The translations under genes were made by a program, and so were the position numbers. From Mangrovicoccus algicola (GTDB taxonomy: Bacteria > Pseudomonadota > Alphaproteobacteria > Rhodobacterales > Rhodobacteraceae): a DNA stretch of 64,000 nucleotides. Positions 27,321 through 36,281 of this stretch are shown one piece after another (the stretch's first letter is position 1; each line of letters starts with the position of its first letter). The DNA is taken from assembly GCF_014903745.1 (NCBI RefSeq), contig NZ_JACVXA010000003.1, positions 62,001 to 126,000 on the forward strand. The letters are read 5' to 3'. The notes below the pieces were generated by a model. It was not told the origin of the DNA. It did no database searches and saw only the letters and a list, made by a program, of their open reading frames with translations.

Positions 27321-29548
27321 GCGCGCCGCAGGGATCCGGGCGCGTCTTCGCCCCCGCCGCCGCGCGCGCCGGGGCGCGCGAGGACATCCCCGAGAGGCTG
27401 CCCCATCACGGGCTGTCCGCCGGGCGGCCCGAGCCGCTGGGCGCCAGCTTCGACGGGGTGGGCGTGAACTTCGCGGTTTTCTCGGCCGAGGCCGAGGCGA
27501 TCGAGCTGTGCATCTTCTCCCCTGACGGAAGACGCGAACTGGCGCGCATCCCGCTGCGCGAACGCGATGGCGACATCTGGCATGTCTATGTCGCGGGGCT
27601 TCTGCCGGGCACGCTCTATGGCTGGCGGGCAAGGGGACCCTACCGCCCCGAGGAGGGGCTGCGCTTCAACCATGCCAAGCTGCTGCTCGATCCCTATGCG
27701 CGCAAGGTCGCGGGGCGGTTCCGCTGGTCGGATGCGCTCTTCGGCTACCGCATCGGGGCGGCGCGGGCGGATCTGGGCATGGACAGCCGCGACAGCGCCT
27801 TCGCCATGCCCAAGGCCGTGGTGACGGAGTCCGATTTCAGCTGGGGCGACGACCGCCCGCCGCGCCACCCCCATGACCTGTCGGTCAATTACGAAACCCA
27901 TGTGAAGGGCATGACCGCCCGCCACCCCGGCGTCGACCGCAAGCGGCGCGGCACCTTCCTGGGCCTCGCCACCCAGCCGGTGCTGGACCACCTGGACCGG
28001 ATCGGCGTGACCACCGTGCAGCTGATGCCGGTGCAGCATCACATGTCCGACCGGTTCCTGACCGAGAAGGGGCTGGTCAATTACTGGGGCTACCAGACGA
28101 TAGGCTTCTTCGCCCCCGATCCGCGCTACCTGTGCGACGGCGAGATCTGGGAATTCCAGACCATGGTGCGCCGCTTCCATGCTGCCGGGATCGAGGTGAT
28201 CCTGGACGTGGTCTACAACCACACCGCCGAGGGCAGCCAGCTGGGCCCGACGCTGAGTTTCCGCGGGCTCGACAACCGCGCCTATTACCGCCTTGCCGAG
28301 AACCCGCGCTACTACATCGACGACACGGGCTGCGGCAACACGCTGAATACCGGCCACCCGATGGTGCTGCGCATGGTCATGGACAGCCTGCGCTACTGGG
28401 TGGAGGTGATGCATGTCGACGGGTTCCGCTTCGACCTGGGCACGGCGCTGGCGCGCGGGCCCCAGGGTTTCGATCCGCAGGGACGGTTCCTGGCCGCGCT
28501 GAAGCAGGACCCGGTGCTGCGCGAGGTCAAGCTGATCGCGGAACCCTGGGACCTGGGCCCGGGCGGCTACCAGCTGGGCGCCTGGCCGCATCCTTTCATG
28601 GAACTCAACGACCGCTACCGCGACGATGTCCGCCGCTTCTGGAAAGGCGATGCCGGGGCGATTTCCGACCTCGCGCGGCGGCTGACCGGTTCGGCCGAAC
28701 GCTTCGACCATGGCGGCCGCGCGGCGACGGCCTCGGTCAATTTCCTGGCCAGCCATGACGGGTTCACCCTGCAGGACGTGGTCAGCTATTCCAAGAAATC
28801 AAACTGGGCCAATGGCGAGGAGAACCGCGACGGGCACGAGCCCAACCATTCCGACGGGATGGGCGCGGAAGGACCCACCTCGAACCCCGCGATCCTCGAG
28901 GCCCGCGCCCGGCGCAAGCGCGCGATGCTGGCGACGCTGTTTCTCAGCCAGGGCACGCCGATGCTGCTGGCGGGCGACGAGACCGGCAATTCCCAGCAGG
29001 GCAACAACAACGCCTATGCCCAGGACAATCCCATCGCCTGGGTGGACTGGGACCGCCCCGAGATGGAGCTGGCGGATTTCGTCGGCCGTCTCGCCGAGAT
29101 GCGCCGCGCCCATCCGGTCCTGCGGCAGAAACTTTTCCTGCATGCCCAGGCCCGCGCGCTGGACGGCAAGCCCGATCTCGACTGGCGCCGTGCCGACGGG
29201 GCGCCGCCCGAAACCGGCGACTGGCATGATCCGGAGTTCCGCTGCCTCTGCCTGTCCCTGCGCCTGGCCTCCGAGACACCGGCCTATTCCATGTCGGGCG
29301 ACGTGCTTTTCGCGATCTTCAACAGCGGCGGCCCGCAGGAGGTCCGGCTGCCCGATCCCCCGGCCGGGACGCTGTGGCGGGTCATCCTCGACAGCGCCAC
29401 TGCCGCCCAGGCGCCGCGGGTCCTGGCCGCAGCCACGCGGTCGCTCACGGCCCCCGCGGAGGCGGTTCTGGTGCTCGATGCGCTGTCCGCGGCCGAGCCG
29501 CGGGAAAATTCGCCGATGCCGGGAACCTTTCCCCCCGCCACCGGTTGA
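27317..29548 (+). CDS. glgX: Glycogen debranching enzyme GlgX (copy 1)
   Basis: Isoamylase-type GH13 enzyme that cuts alpha-1,6 branches. The 743 residues include an N-terminal CBM48 (about 40-150), VYNHTAEG, HVDGFRFDLGTALAR (nucleophile), LIAEPWDLGPGGYQLG (acid) and NFLASHDGFTLQDVV. The start is most likely TTG at 27317, overlapping the glgA stop as TTGA. About 25 extra N-terminal residues compared with copy 2 are rich in Ala, Arg and Gly. Together with TreY/TreZ such enzymes often act as TreX. Confidence 0.9.
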   Translation: MSAPQGSGRVFAPAAARAGAREDIPERLPHHGLSAGRPEPLGASFDGVGVNFAVFSAEAEAIELCIFSPDGRRELARIPLRERDGDIWHVYVAGLLPGTLYGWRARGPYRPEEGLRFNHAKLLLDPYARKVAGRFRWSDALFGYRIGAARADLGMDSRDSAFAMPKAVVTESDFSWGDDRPPRHPHDLSVNYETHVKGMTARHPGVDRKRRGTFLGLATQPVLDHLDRIGVTTVQLMPVQHHMSDRFLTEKGLVNYWGYQTIGFFAPDPRYLCDGEIWEFQTMVRRFHAAGIEVILDVVYNHTAEGSQLGPTLSFRGLDNRAYYRLAENPRYYIDDTGCGNTLNTGHPMVLRMVMDSLRYWVEVMHVDGFRFDLGTALARGPQGFDPQGRFLAALKQDPVLREVKLIAEPWDLGPGGYQLGAWPHPFMELNDRYRDDVRRFWKGDAGAISDLARRLTGSAERFDHGGRAATASVNFLASHDGFTLQDVVSYSKKSNWANGEENRDGHEPNHSDGMGAEGPTSNPAILEARARRKRAMLATLFLSQGTPMLLAGDETGNSQQGNNNAYAQDNPIAWVDWDRPEMELADFVGRLAEMRRAHPVLRQKLFLHAQARALDGKPDLDWRRADGAPPETGDWHDPEFRCLCLSLRLASETPAYSMSGDVLFAIFNSGGPQEVRLPDPPAGTLWRVILDSATAAQAPRVLAAATRSLTAPAEAVLVLDALSAAEPRENSPMPGTFPPATG

Positions 29549-29631
29549 GGGGTCAAGGCACGGGTCACCGCGCCGAGATTTCCAGACAATCAGACGAGGG
29601 TCCCGGGTTCCGCCCGGGAAGGGGGAAAGCG

Positions 29632-30852
29632 ATGGCCGATGCCACCCGTGCCGCGACCTGTGCGGGCACCGATATTGCCGCCGACGAGGTCTTCACCGTG
29701 CTGCTGGCAGGAGGACGCGGATCGCGGCTTCACGAGCTGACGGATGAAACCTGCAAGCCCGCCGTCCCCTTCGGCGCGGGCCGCATCGTCGATTACGTCC
29801 TGTCCTCGGTGGCGGAAACGGGGCTGGAGCGTCTGCTGGTCGCGACGCAATACCGCCCCGAGGCGCTTCGCGCCCATCTGCAGGGCCCCTGGGCACGTGC
29901 CTTCGCCGATCTGCGGCTGCGCGAGGGACCCGGCGTCACCGGCGATCCCGAAGGCTATCGCGGCACGGCGGATGCGGTGCTGGCGAACCTCGCCGAGATC
30001 GACGCCGCCGCCCCGCGCGATGTCGTCGTTCTGGCCGCCGATCATGTCTGCCGTATGGATCTGGGGGCGATGCTGATGCGCCATCGCGCCGCCGGATGCG
30101 CGGCGACGGTTGCCGCGACCCGCGTGCCGCTCAGCCAGGGGCAGGCCTTCGGGATCCTGCGCAGCGACGCGGTCGGCCGGGTCACCGCCTTCGCCGAGAA
30201 GCCGCGCCGCCCCGCCCCGATCCCGGGCGATCCGGGCCGGGCGCTGGCCTCGATGGGGATCTATGTCTTCCGCTGGGACTGGCTGCGCGCGGCCTTGGCC
30301 GAGGAGGCGGCCCGCCCCGGAACCCGGCATGATTTCGGCCATGACCTGCTGCCGCGGGCGCTGGCCGAGGGCGAGCTGGCGATCCACGACCTGCCCGCCG
30401 GGCGGGACGGGCGCCCGGCCTACTGGCGGGATGTCGGATCGCTGGATGCCTATCGCCTGGCCCAGCTGGACCTGCGCGCCGGGCGCGTGCCGCGCGGGCT
30501 GATGACGCCGCCCGCCGCCCCCTGGAGCCATGCGCTGGCCGGATCGCGCGACAGCGTCATCCTGCCCGGCGCGACCGTGCCGACAAGCTGCCGGCTGACC
30601 CGCTGCATCGTCGCCCCCGGCGCCAGCCTGCCCCCGGGCCTGGTCGCGGGCGAGGATCGCGACGAGGATGCGCGCTGGTTCCGGGTCACGCCCGAAGGCA
30701 CCGTGCTGATTACCGCGGGGATGCTGGCACGCCGCGCCGAGGAGCTGCCGCGCACCGCCCGCATCGAAACCGCCGCACCCGCCGATCCCGCCACCCCCGC
30801 ACTCGCCGCGGACTGGCTGGGCCGGCGCGCCCCCCGGGCTATGGAGGCCTGA
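29632..30852 (+). CDS. GlgC-like nucleotidyltransferase paralogue, possibly a regulatory subunit
   Basis: A 406-residue relative of glucose-1-phosphate adenylyltransferase inside the glg operon. It keeps [31 protein letters not shown] and the lysine in AEKPRRP (K190). It lacks the activator-site lysine: GGKMR of glgC is replaced by GAGR with one residue deleted. It also has G for the W before the Y of WYLGTADAV, and a shorter C-terminal beta-helix. It may be catalytically altered and pair with GlgC, as GlgD does in Firmicutes. GGGGGAAAG precedes the ATG. This function is inferred. Confidence 0.75.
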   Translation: MADATRAATCAGTDIAADEVFTVLLAGGRGSRLHELTDETCKPAVPFGAGRIVDYVLSSVAETGLERLLVATQYRPEALRAHLQGPWARAFADLRLREGPGVTGDPEGYRGTADAVLANLAEIDAAAPRDVVVLAADHVCRMDLGAMLMRHRAAGCAATVAATRVPLSQGQAFGILRSDAVGRVTAFAEKPRRPAPIPGDPGRALASMGIYVFRWDWLRAALAEEAARPGTRHDFGHDLLPRALAEGELAIHDLPAGRDGRPAYWRDVGSLDAYRLAQLDLRAGRVPRGLMTPPAAPWSHALAGSRDSVILPGATVPTSCRLTRCIVAPGASLPPGLVAGEDRDEDARWFRVTPEGTVLITAGMLARRAEELPRTARIETAAPADPATPALAADWLGRRAPRAMEA

Positions 30853-30858
30853 CCCCGC

Positions 30859-32943
30859 ATGCGCGACAATCCCGCGGCCCTGCCTGCCTTCGACCTTTCG
30901 CTGGGGCGCCCCGACCTGCTGGGCGCCGACTGGGACGGCGAGGGCACCAATTTCGCGATCTTCTCGGACCACGCCACGGCGGTCGAGCTGTGCCTGTTCG
31001 ATGCTTCCGGCCGCGCCGAGACCGCCCGGCTGGAACTGCCGCAGATGGAGGGCGGCATCTGGCACGGCTATCTTCCCGGCATCGGACCGGGCCAAGCCTA
31101 TGGCTATCGCGTGCACGGCCCGCATGATCCCGAGGCGGGCCACCGGTTCAACCCGGCCAAGCTGCTGCTGGATCCCTATGCCCGCGAGATGCGGGGATAC
31201 CTGCAATGGGACGACGCGCTGTTCGGCTATCCGGTCGGCGGCGACGACCGCGAGATCGACACCCGCGATTCCGCCCCCTTCATGCCCAAGGCGGTCGTGG
31301 CCGATCCCGATTTCGACTGGGATGCCGACCGCGCGCTGTGGACCCGCTGGCAGGATACCGTGATCTACGAGGCCCATGTGAAGGGGCTGACCATGCGCCA
31401 CAGGCTGGTGCCGGAGGAGATCCGCGGAACCTTCGCCGCGCTGGGATCGCCGCCGGTGATCGAGCATCTGCAGAAACTCGGCGTCACCGCGATCGAGCTG
31501 CTGCCGGTGCAGGCGATGGTCCAGGACCGCCACCTGGTCGAGAAGGGGCTGTCGAATTACTGGGGCTACAACACGCTGGCCTTCTTCGCCCCGAACCGGT
31601 CCTACCTGGCGGGCGAAAGCGTGCGCGAGGTCAAGGACGCGGTGCGGCGCCTGCACTCGGCCGGGATCGAGGTGATCCTCGATGTCGTCTACAACCACAC
31701 CGCCGAGGGCAGCGAGCTGGGCCCGACGCTCAGCTTCCGCGGCATCGACAATGCCAGCTATTACCTTCTGGCCGAGGACCGGCGCCATTGCTTCGACACG
31801 ACCGGCTGCGGCAATACGCTGAACGTGGCGCATCCGATGGTATTGCGCATGGTGATGGACAGTCTGCGCTACTGGGTGCAGGTCATGCATGTGGATGGAT
31901 TCCGCTTCGACCTGGCCTCCACCCTCGGGCGCGAGCCGCAGGGATTCGAGCGCGAGGGCGCCTTCTTCGCCGCCATCCGCCAGGACCCGGTGCTGAGCCG
32001 GGTGAAGCTGATCGCCGAGCCCTGGGATATCGGCGCGGGCGGCTACCAGGTCGGCGGCTTTCCCTGGCCCTTCCGCGAATGGAACGACAAGTTCCGCGAC
32101 GACACGCGCGGGTTCTGGCGGCGCGACGGCGGGCAGATCGGGCGCATCTCCCAGCGGCTGCTGGGCAGCCCGGTGCAATTCGACCATTCCCGCCGCCCGG
32201 CGACCTCCTCGGTCAATTTCATCGCCGCCCATGACGGGTTCACGCTGTGGGATACGGTCAGCTATTGCGAGAAGCACAACGAGGCCAATGGCGAGGAGAA
32301 CCGCGACGGCCACGACCACAATATCAGCGACAATCTCGGCCATGAAGGCCCCTGCGACGATCCCGGCATCGCCGAGGCGCGCAAGCGGCGGGCGACGGCG
32401 ATGCTCTCGACGCTGATGCTCAGCCAGGGGGTGCCGATGATCCTGGGCGGGGACGAGCTGGGCAACAGCCAGGGGGGCAACAACAATGTCTATGCCCAGG
32501 ACAACGAGACCGGCTGGATCGACTGGGAGGCCGCGCGCCCGGACCTCACGGAGGCGGTGGCGACCCTGACCCGGCTGCGGCGCGAGCGCATCGGGCTTCT
32601 GGCCCCGCAATTCTTCGCGCGCGGCGCGGCGGCCCCGGCGACCGAGGAGGAACGCCCGCTGGTGCGCTGGCTGCATCCGGAGGGACGCGCGATGGGCCAG
32701 GGCGACTGGCAGGATCCGCAGGCGCGCTGCCTGGGGCTGGAACTGCGCCATGCCAGCGAACCGGCGCGGATGCTGCTGATCCTGAATGCCGGGGATGACG
32801 CGCGCTTCGTGCTTCCCGCGGGACGCTGGCGGCTGGAATGGGACAGCAGCGGCACGCTGGAAACCGGCCCGGTGGCGCAGGAGGCGATCGAGCTGCCCTG
32901 GCAGAGCGTGCTGGTGCTGGACCAAGATGTCGCGCCCTCCTGA
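30859..32943 (+). CDS. Glycogen debranching enzyme GlgX/TreX type (copy 2)
   Basis: Second isoamylase-type enzyme, 694 residues, starting 6 bases after the GlgC-like gene. It has CBM48 (about 15-115), VYNHTAEG, HVDGFRFDLASTLGR, IAEPWDIGAGGYQVG and NFIAAHDGFTLWD. All GH13 catalytic regions are intact, so neither copy is a pseudogene. It diverges clearly from copy 1 at the ends and in loops. One copy probably trims glycogen, and the other may supply linear dextrins to TreY (TreX role); which is which cannot be told. Confidence 0.9.
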   Translation: MRDNPAALPAFDLSLGRPDLLGADWDGEGTNFAIFSDHATAVELCLFDASGRAETARLELPQMEGGIWHGYLPGIGPGQAYGYRVHGPHDPEAGHRFNPAKLLLDPYAREMRGYLQWDDALFGYPVGGDDREIDTRDSAPFMPKAVVADPDFDWDADRALWTRWQDTVIYEAHVKGLTMRHRLVPEEIRGTFAALGSPPVIEHLQKLGVTAIELLPVQAMVQDRHLVEKGLSNYWGYNTLAFFAPNRSYLAGESVREVKDAVRRLHSAGIEVILDVVYNHTAEGSELGPTLSFRGIDNASYYLLAEDRRHCFDTTGCGNTLNVAHPMVLRMVMDSLRYWVQVMHVDGFRFDLASTLGREPQGFEREGAFFAAIRQDPVLSRVKLIAEPWDIGAGGYQVGGFPWPFREWNDKFRDDTRGFWRRDGGQIGRISQRLLGSPVQFDHSRRPATSSVNFIAAHDGFTLWDTVSYCEKHNEANGEENRDGHDHNISDNLGHEGPCDDPGIAEARKRRATAMLSTLMLSQGVPMILGGDELGNSQGGNNNVYAQDNETGWIDWEAARPDLTEAVATLTRLRRERIGLLAPQFFARGAAAPATEEERPLVRWLHPEGRAMGQGDWQDPQARCLGLELRHASEPARMLLILNAGDDARFVLPAGRWRLEWDSSGTLETGPVAQEAIELPWQSVLVLDQDVAPS

Positions 32944-32967
32944 CCCCCCTGCCCGGTCCGGGCCCCG

Positions 32968-32995
32968 TTGACGCAGGCGCACGGGCGCCTAGCCT
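32968..32995 (+). promoter_or_regulatory. Possible promoter of trehalase gene
   Basis: TTGACG (32968-32973) and TAGCCT (32990-32995) are 16 bases apart, a reasonable alphaproteobacterial housekeeping promoter. It lies about 57 bases upstream of the trehalase ATG. This would allow trehalase to be expressed independently of the glg operon. Confidence 0.45.
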
Positions 32996-33051
32996 GACAG
33001 CCAGGGGGCCGCGATGCGCGGCCCCTGCCAGTGCCGGGAGCCGCAGCCACG

Positions 33052-34494
33052 ATGGAATTCATCGACCAGAGCCTGTCCGATCTGTTCGTCGATCTCCACC
33101 TCTCGGGCCTGTGGCCGGACGGCAAGGCGATCTCGGATGCCGAGATGCTGTTCCCCGCGGAATACATCATGGCCAGCTACGCCGCGCAGAAGGCACGGGG
33201 GCCGGTCGATCTGGAGGCCTTCCACCGGGCGCATTTCCGCCCCCTCGAGGCCGACGCCCCGGGCTACCACACCGATCCCGCCCATGGCCCCCGCGACCAC
33301 CTGGAGGCGCTGTGGCCCTGGCTGATGCGTCCTGCCGACGATCCGTCGATCCGCTCGACCCGCGTGCCGATGCCCTTTCCCTATGTCGTGGTCGGCGGCC
33401 GGTTCCAGGAGGCGTATTACTGGGACAGCTATTTCACGCAGCTGGGGCTGCTGCGCTCGGGGCGGCTGCAGGCGGCGCGCGACATGCTGGACAATTTCGC
33501 CCATGCGATCGGCCGCTTCGGCTTCGTGCCCAACGGGTTCCGCAGCTATTACCTGACCCGGTCGCAACCGCCCTTCTTCTGGGCGATGGTGCAGGACTAT
33601 GCGGCCGCCAGCGGCGAGGAAGCGGCCGTTCTGGCCCATTACCTGCCCGCCCTGGAGGCCGAGCACGCCTTCTTCGCCAGCCCGCCGCGCCACCATCTGG
33701 GGCTGGCGCGCTACTGGGATGCGTCGGACGGCCCGCGCATCGAGATGTATGCCACCGACCTGGAATGGCACGACCACGCCGCGGCGCGCCCCGGTTTCTA
33801 CCGCGACCTGCGCGCAGCCTGCGAAAGCGGCTGGGACTTCTCCTCGCGCTGGCTGGCCGACCCGTCCGACCTGGGCACGATCCGCACAACCGACATCTGG
33901 CCGGTCGACCTCAACGCGCTGCTTCTGGGGCACGAGACCCTGCTGGCCCGGGCGGCGGCCCTGCATGCGCCGGAGCGTGCCGAAGGCTATGCCGCCGCGG
34001 CGCAGGCGCGGGCCGCCGCGATCCGCGACAGGTTCTGGAACGCGCAGACGGGCTTTTTCCACGACCGGCTGATCGGCGCGGATGCGCTGACCCCGGTGGT
34101 CTCCGCGGCCGGGCTGTTTCCGCTCTGGACCGGGGCGGCCAGCCCCGAACAGGCGGCATCGGCGGCGGCGGTGGCGGAGGCGCGCCTGCTGGCGCCGGAC
34201 GGGCTGCTGAGCACCGATCTGCGCAGCGGGCAGCAATGGGACAGTCCCAATGGCTGGGCGCCGCTGCAATGGGTGGCGGTGCAGGGGCTGCGCCGCTATG
34301 GCCATCACGCGCTGGCCGGGGAAATCCGCCGCCGCTGGCTGGCCACCTGCGAGGCGGTGTTCCGCGAGACCGGAAAATTCGTCGAGAAATACAACGTCCT
34401 CGACCGCAACCAGCCCGGCGGCGGCGGCGAATATGCGCTGCAGGACGGGTTCGGCTGGACCAACGGCGTCTATCTCGACCTGCTGCAGGACTGA
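33052..34494 (+). CDS. treF: Trehalase, GH37
   Basis: Hydrolyses trehalose to two glucose units. The 480-residue protein has signature 1 (VVGGRFQEAYYWDSYF, near residue 115), signature 2 (QWDSPNGWAPLQW, near 395) and the glycine-rich GGGGEY loop near the C-terminus. No signal peptide is visible, so it should be cytoplasmic like TreF instead of periplasmic TreA. It is shorter than the E. coli enzymes. Its position beside trehalose-making genes allows recovery of the solute after stress. GTG 33031 is an alternative start. Confidence 0.92.
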   Translation: MEFIDQSLSDLFVDLHLSGLWPDGKAISDAEMLFPAEYIMASYAAQKARGPVDLEAFHRAHFRPLEADAPGYHTDPAHGPRDHLEALWPWLMRPADDPSIRSTRVPMPFPYVVVGGRFQEAYYWDSYFTQLGLLRSGRLQAARDMLDNFAHAIGRFGFVPNGFRSYYLTRSQPPFFWAMVQDYAAASGEEAAVLAHYLPALEAEHAFFASPPRHHLGLARYWDASDGPRIEMYATDLEWHDHAAARPGFYRDLRAACESGWDFSSRWLADPSDLGTIRTTDIWPVDLNALLLGHETLLARAAALHAPERAEGYAAAAQARAAAIRDRFWNAQTGFFHDRLIGADALTPVVSAAGLFPLWTGAASPEQAASAAAVAEARLLAPDGLLSTDLRSGQQWDSPNGWAPLQWVAVQGLRRYGHHALAGEIRRRWLATCEAVFRETGKFVEKYNVLDRNQPGGGGEYALQDGFGWTNGVYLDLLQD

Positions 34495-34547
34495 GCGCGG
34501 CCGTTTCGCCCTCCCCGGATCGCGGAACTGCGACAAAGCGCATGTCA

Positions 34548-34571
34548 CCGGACGGCAGGTCTTCCGTCCGG
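34548..34571 (+). other. Hairpin downstream of trehalase
   Basis: Perfect 8-bp arms CCGGACGG (34548-34555) and CCGTCCGG (34564-34571) with an 8-base loop. No T-run follows. It may be part of a Rho-type terminator for trehalase or a regulator site for the next operon. Confidence 0.4.
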
Positions 34572-34621
34572 AGGCCGGGCGCGCCTAGGGTGGCGCATCC
34601 GATTGCCGAGGGAGAGCCCCC

Positions 34622-35353
34622 ATGTCCGCCCCGCTCAACATCGCCGCCTGGTCCGGCCCGCGCAACCTGTCGACCGCGATGATGTACGCCTTCGGCGCCC
34701 GCACCGATGCGGCGGTCTGGGACGAACCCTTCTATGCCGCCTATCTGGAGGCGACCGGGCTCGACCACCCGATGCGCGAGGAGATCATCGCCGCCGGGCC
34801 GCGCGATGCCGGAGAGGTCGCCGCGCGCTGCGCCGCGCCGCATCCCTCGGGACGGCCGGTCTTCTACCAGAAGCACATGACCCATCACATGGTGCCCGCC
34901 ATGCCGCGGGGCTGGTTCGGCGCCGTCACCCACCTGTTCCTGATCCGCCACCCGGCGCGCGTGCTGGCCAGCTATGCGCAGAAGCGCGAGAACCCCGACC
35001 TGGCCGATATCGGCTTTGCCCAGCAGGCGGAGATCTTCGCGGCGATCCGCGCCGGGGGCCAGGATCCGGTGGTCGTCGATTCCCATGACATCCGCGACGA
35101 TCCGGCGGGCATGATGGACGCGCTCTGCGACCGGCTGGGCATCGCGCGCGATCCCGGAATGATCCGCTGGCCCGCGGGCGGACATGCCGATGACGGGGTC
35201 TGGGCCAGCCACTGGTACGACGCGGTGCATGGCTCCACCGGCTTTGCCGGGGCCGAGGGGCCGCTGCCCGGCCTGCCTGCGGATCTGCAATCCGTCTGCG
35301 ACGCCGCCCTGCCCCATTACGAGGCGCTGAAACCCTTTGCCCTGAAGGCCTGA
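34622..35353 (+). CDS. Sulfotransferase-like P-loop protein
   Basis: A 243-residue soluble protein. The N-terminal WSGPRNLSTAMMYAFGAR matches the phosphate-binding loop of small sulfotransferase-like proteins, and LIRHPARVLASY resembles their 3'-phosphate segment. It is coupled to the next gene with one base between stop and ATG. I know such proteins to occur beside class IV aminotransferases in proteobacteria, but their reaction is not established. It may use a nucleotide or PAPS. Confidence 0.7.
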   Translation: MSAPLNIAAWSGPRNLSTAMMYAFGARTDAAVWDEPFYAAYLEATGLDHPMREEIIAAGPRDAGEVAARCAAPHPSGRPVFYQKHMTHHMVPAMPRGWFGAVTHLFLIRHPARVLASYAQKRENPDLADIGFAQQAEIFAAIRAGGQDPVVVDSHDIRDDPAGMMDALCDRLGIARDPGMIRWPAGGHADDGVWASHWYDAVHGSTGFAGAEGPLPGLPADLQSVCDAALPHYEALKPFALKA

Positions 35354-35354
35354 G

Positions 35355-36281
35355 ATGACAGACACCACCACCCATACCGCCGAGGCCGACGACCGCAATG
35401 ACCGCCTGCTGATCCATGTCGACGGCAAGCTGGTGCCCAAGGCCGAGGCCGTGGTCTCGGTCTACGATTCAGGCTTCATGCTGGGGGACGGCATGTGGGA
35501 GGGCATGCGGCTTTATGACGGCGAATGGGCCTTCTTCGACGCGCATATGGACCGGCTTTACGACAGCTGCAAGGCGGTGCGGCTGGAGATCGGCAAGACC
35601 CGCGAGGAGCTGCGCGCCATCCTCGACGAGACCGCGGCCGCGAACGGCATGACCGGCGACGCGCATTGCCGGCTGATGATCACCCGCGGCCGCAAGGCCA
35701 AGCCGTTCCAGCATCCGGGCCTGTCGAAATGGGGCCCGACCATCGTCGCGATCATCGAGCATTCGGTGCCCGCCGCCGCGCTGTCCAGGGGGCTGCGCCT
35801 GGCCTCGGTGCCGCAGGTGCGCGGCCTGCCGCATAGCCAGGACCCGAAATTCAACAGCCATTCCAAGCTGAACTGCATCATCGCCTGCCTGCAGGCCGAG
35901 GAGGCCGGCGCCGACGAGGCGCTGATGCTGGACCCGCATGGCTTCGTGAACACCACCAATGCCTGCAACTTCTTCATCGTCAGGAAGGGCGAGGTTTGGA
36001 CCTCCACCGGCGACTACTGCATGAACGGCGTCACCCGCGCCAATGTCATCAGGGTCTGCCGCGAGGCGGGGATCCCCGTCTTCGAGAAGAATTTCTCGCT
36101 CTACGAGGCCTATTCGGCCGACGAGGCCTTCCTGACCGGCACATTCGGCGCCCAGACCCCGGTGGCGGAAATCGACGGCCGCGCGATCGGCGACGGCGCG
36201 CGCCCGGTCACCGAACGCATCCGCGCCCTCTACAAGGACCTCGTCGCCCGCACCGTCGCCGCGCAGAAGGCCGCCCGCTAG
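35355..36281 (+). CDS. Class IV PLP aminotransferase
   Basis: A 308-residue fold-type IV enzyme, in the same family as branched-chain and D-amino-acid aminotransferases and aminodeoxychorismate lyase. The N-terminal SVYDSGFMLGDGMWEGMRLYDG and lysine in NSHSKLNCIIA bind PLP. VNTTNACNFFIV and TGTFGAQTPV are the C-terminal phosphate and carboxylate sites. The likely role is branched-chain or D-amino-acid transamination. It ends in a CTAG shared with the opposite-strand hydrolase stop. Confidence 0.87.
   Translation: MTDTTTHTAEADDRNDRLLIHVDGKLVPKAEAVVSVYDSGFMLGDGMWEGMRLYDGEWAFFDAHMDRLYDSCKAVRLEIGKTREELRAILDETAAANGMTGDAHCRLMITRGRKAKPFQHPGLSKWGPTIVAIIEHSVPAAALSRGLRLASVPQVRGLPHSQDPKFNSHSKLNCIIACLQAEEAGADEALMLDPHGFVNTTNACNFFIVRKGEVWTSTGDYCMNGVTRANVIRVCREAGIPVFEKNFSLYEAYSADEAFLTGTFGAQTPVAEIDGRAIGDGARPVTERIRALYKDLVARTVAAQKAAR

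Noticed and set aside
30859-32943. Second glgX as a pseudogene
   Set aside because: All catalytic regions and the full length are intact.
29590-32982. 1130-codon minus-strand open frame opposite the second glgC-like and glgX genes
   Set aside because: Antisense shadow of conserved GH13 and nucleotidyltransferase genes; no recognisable domain.
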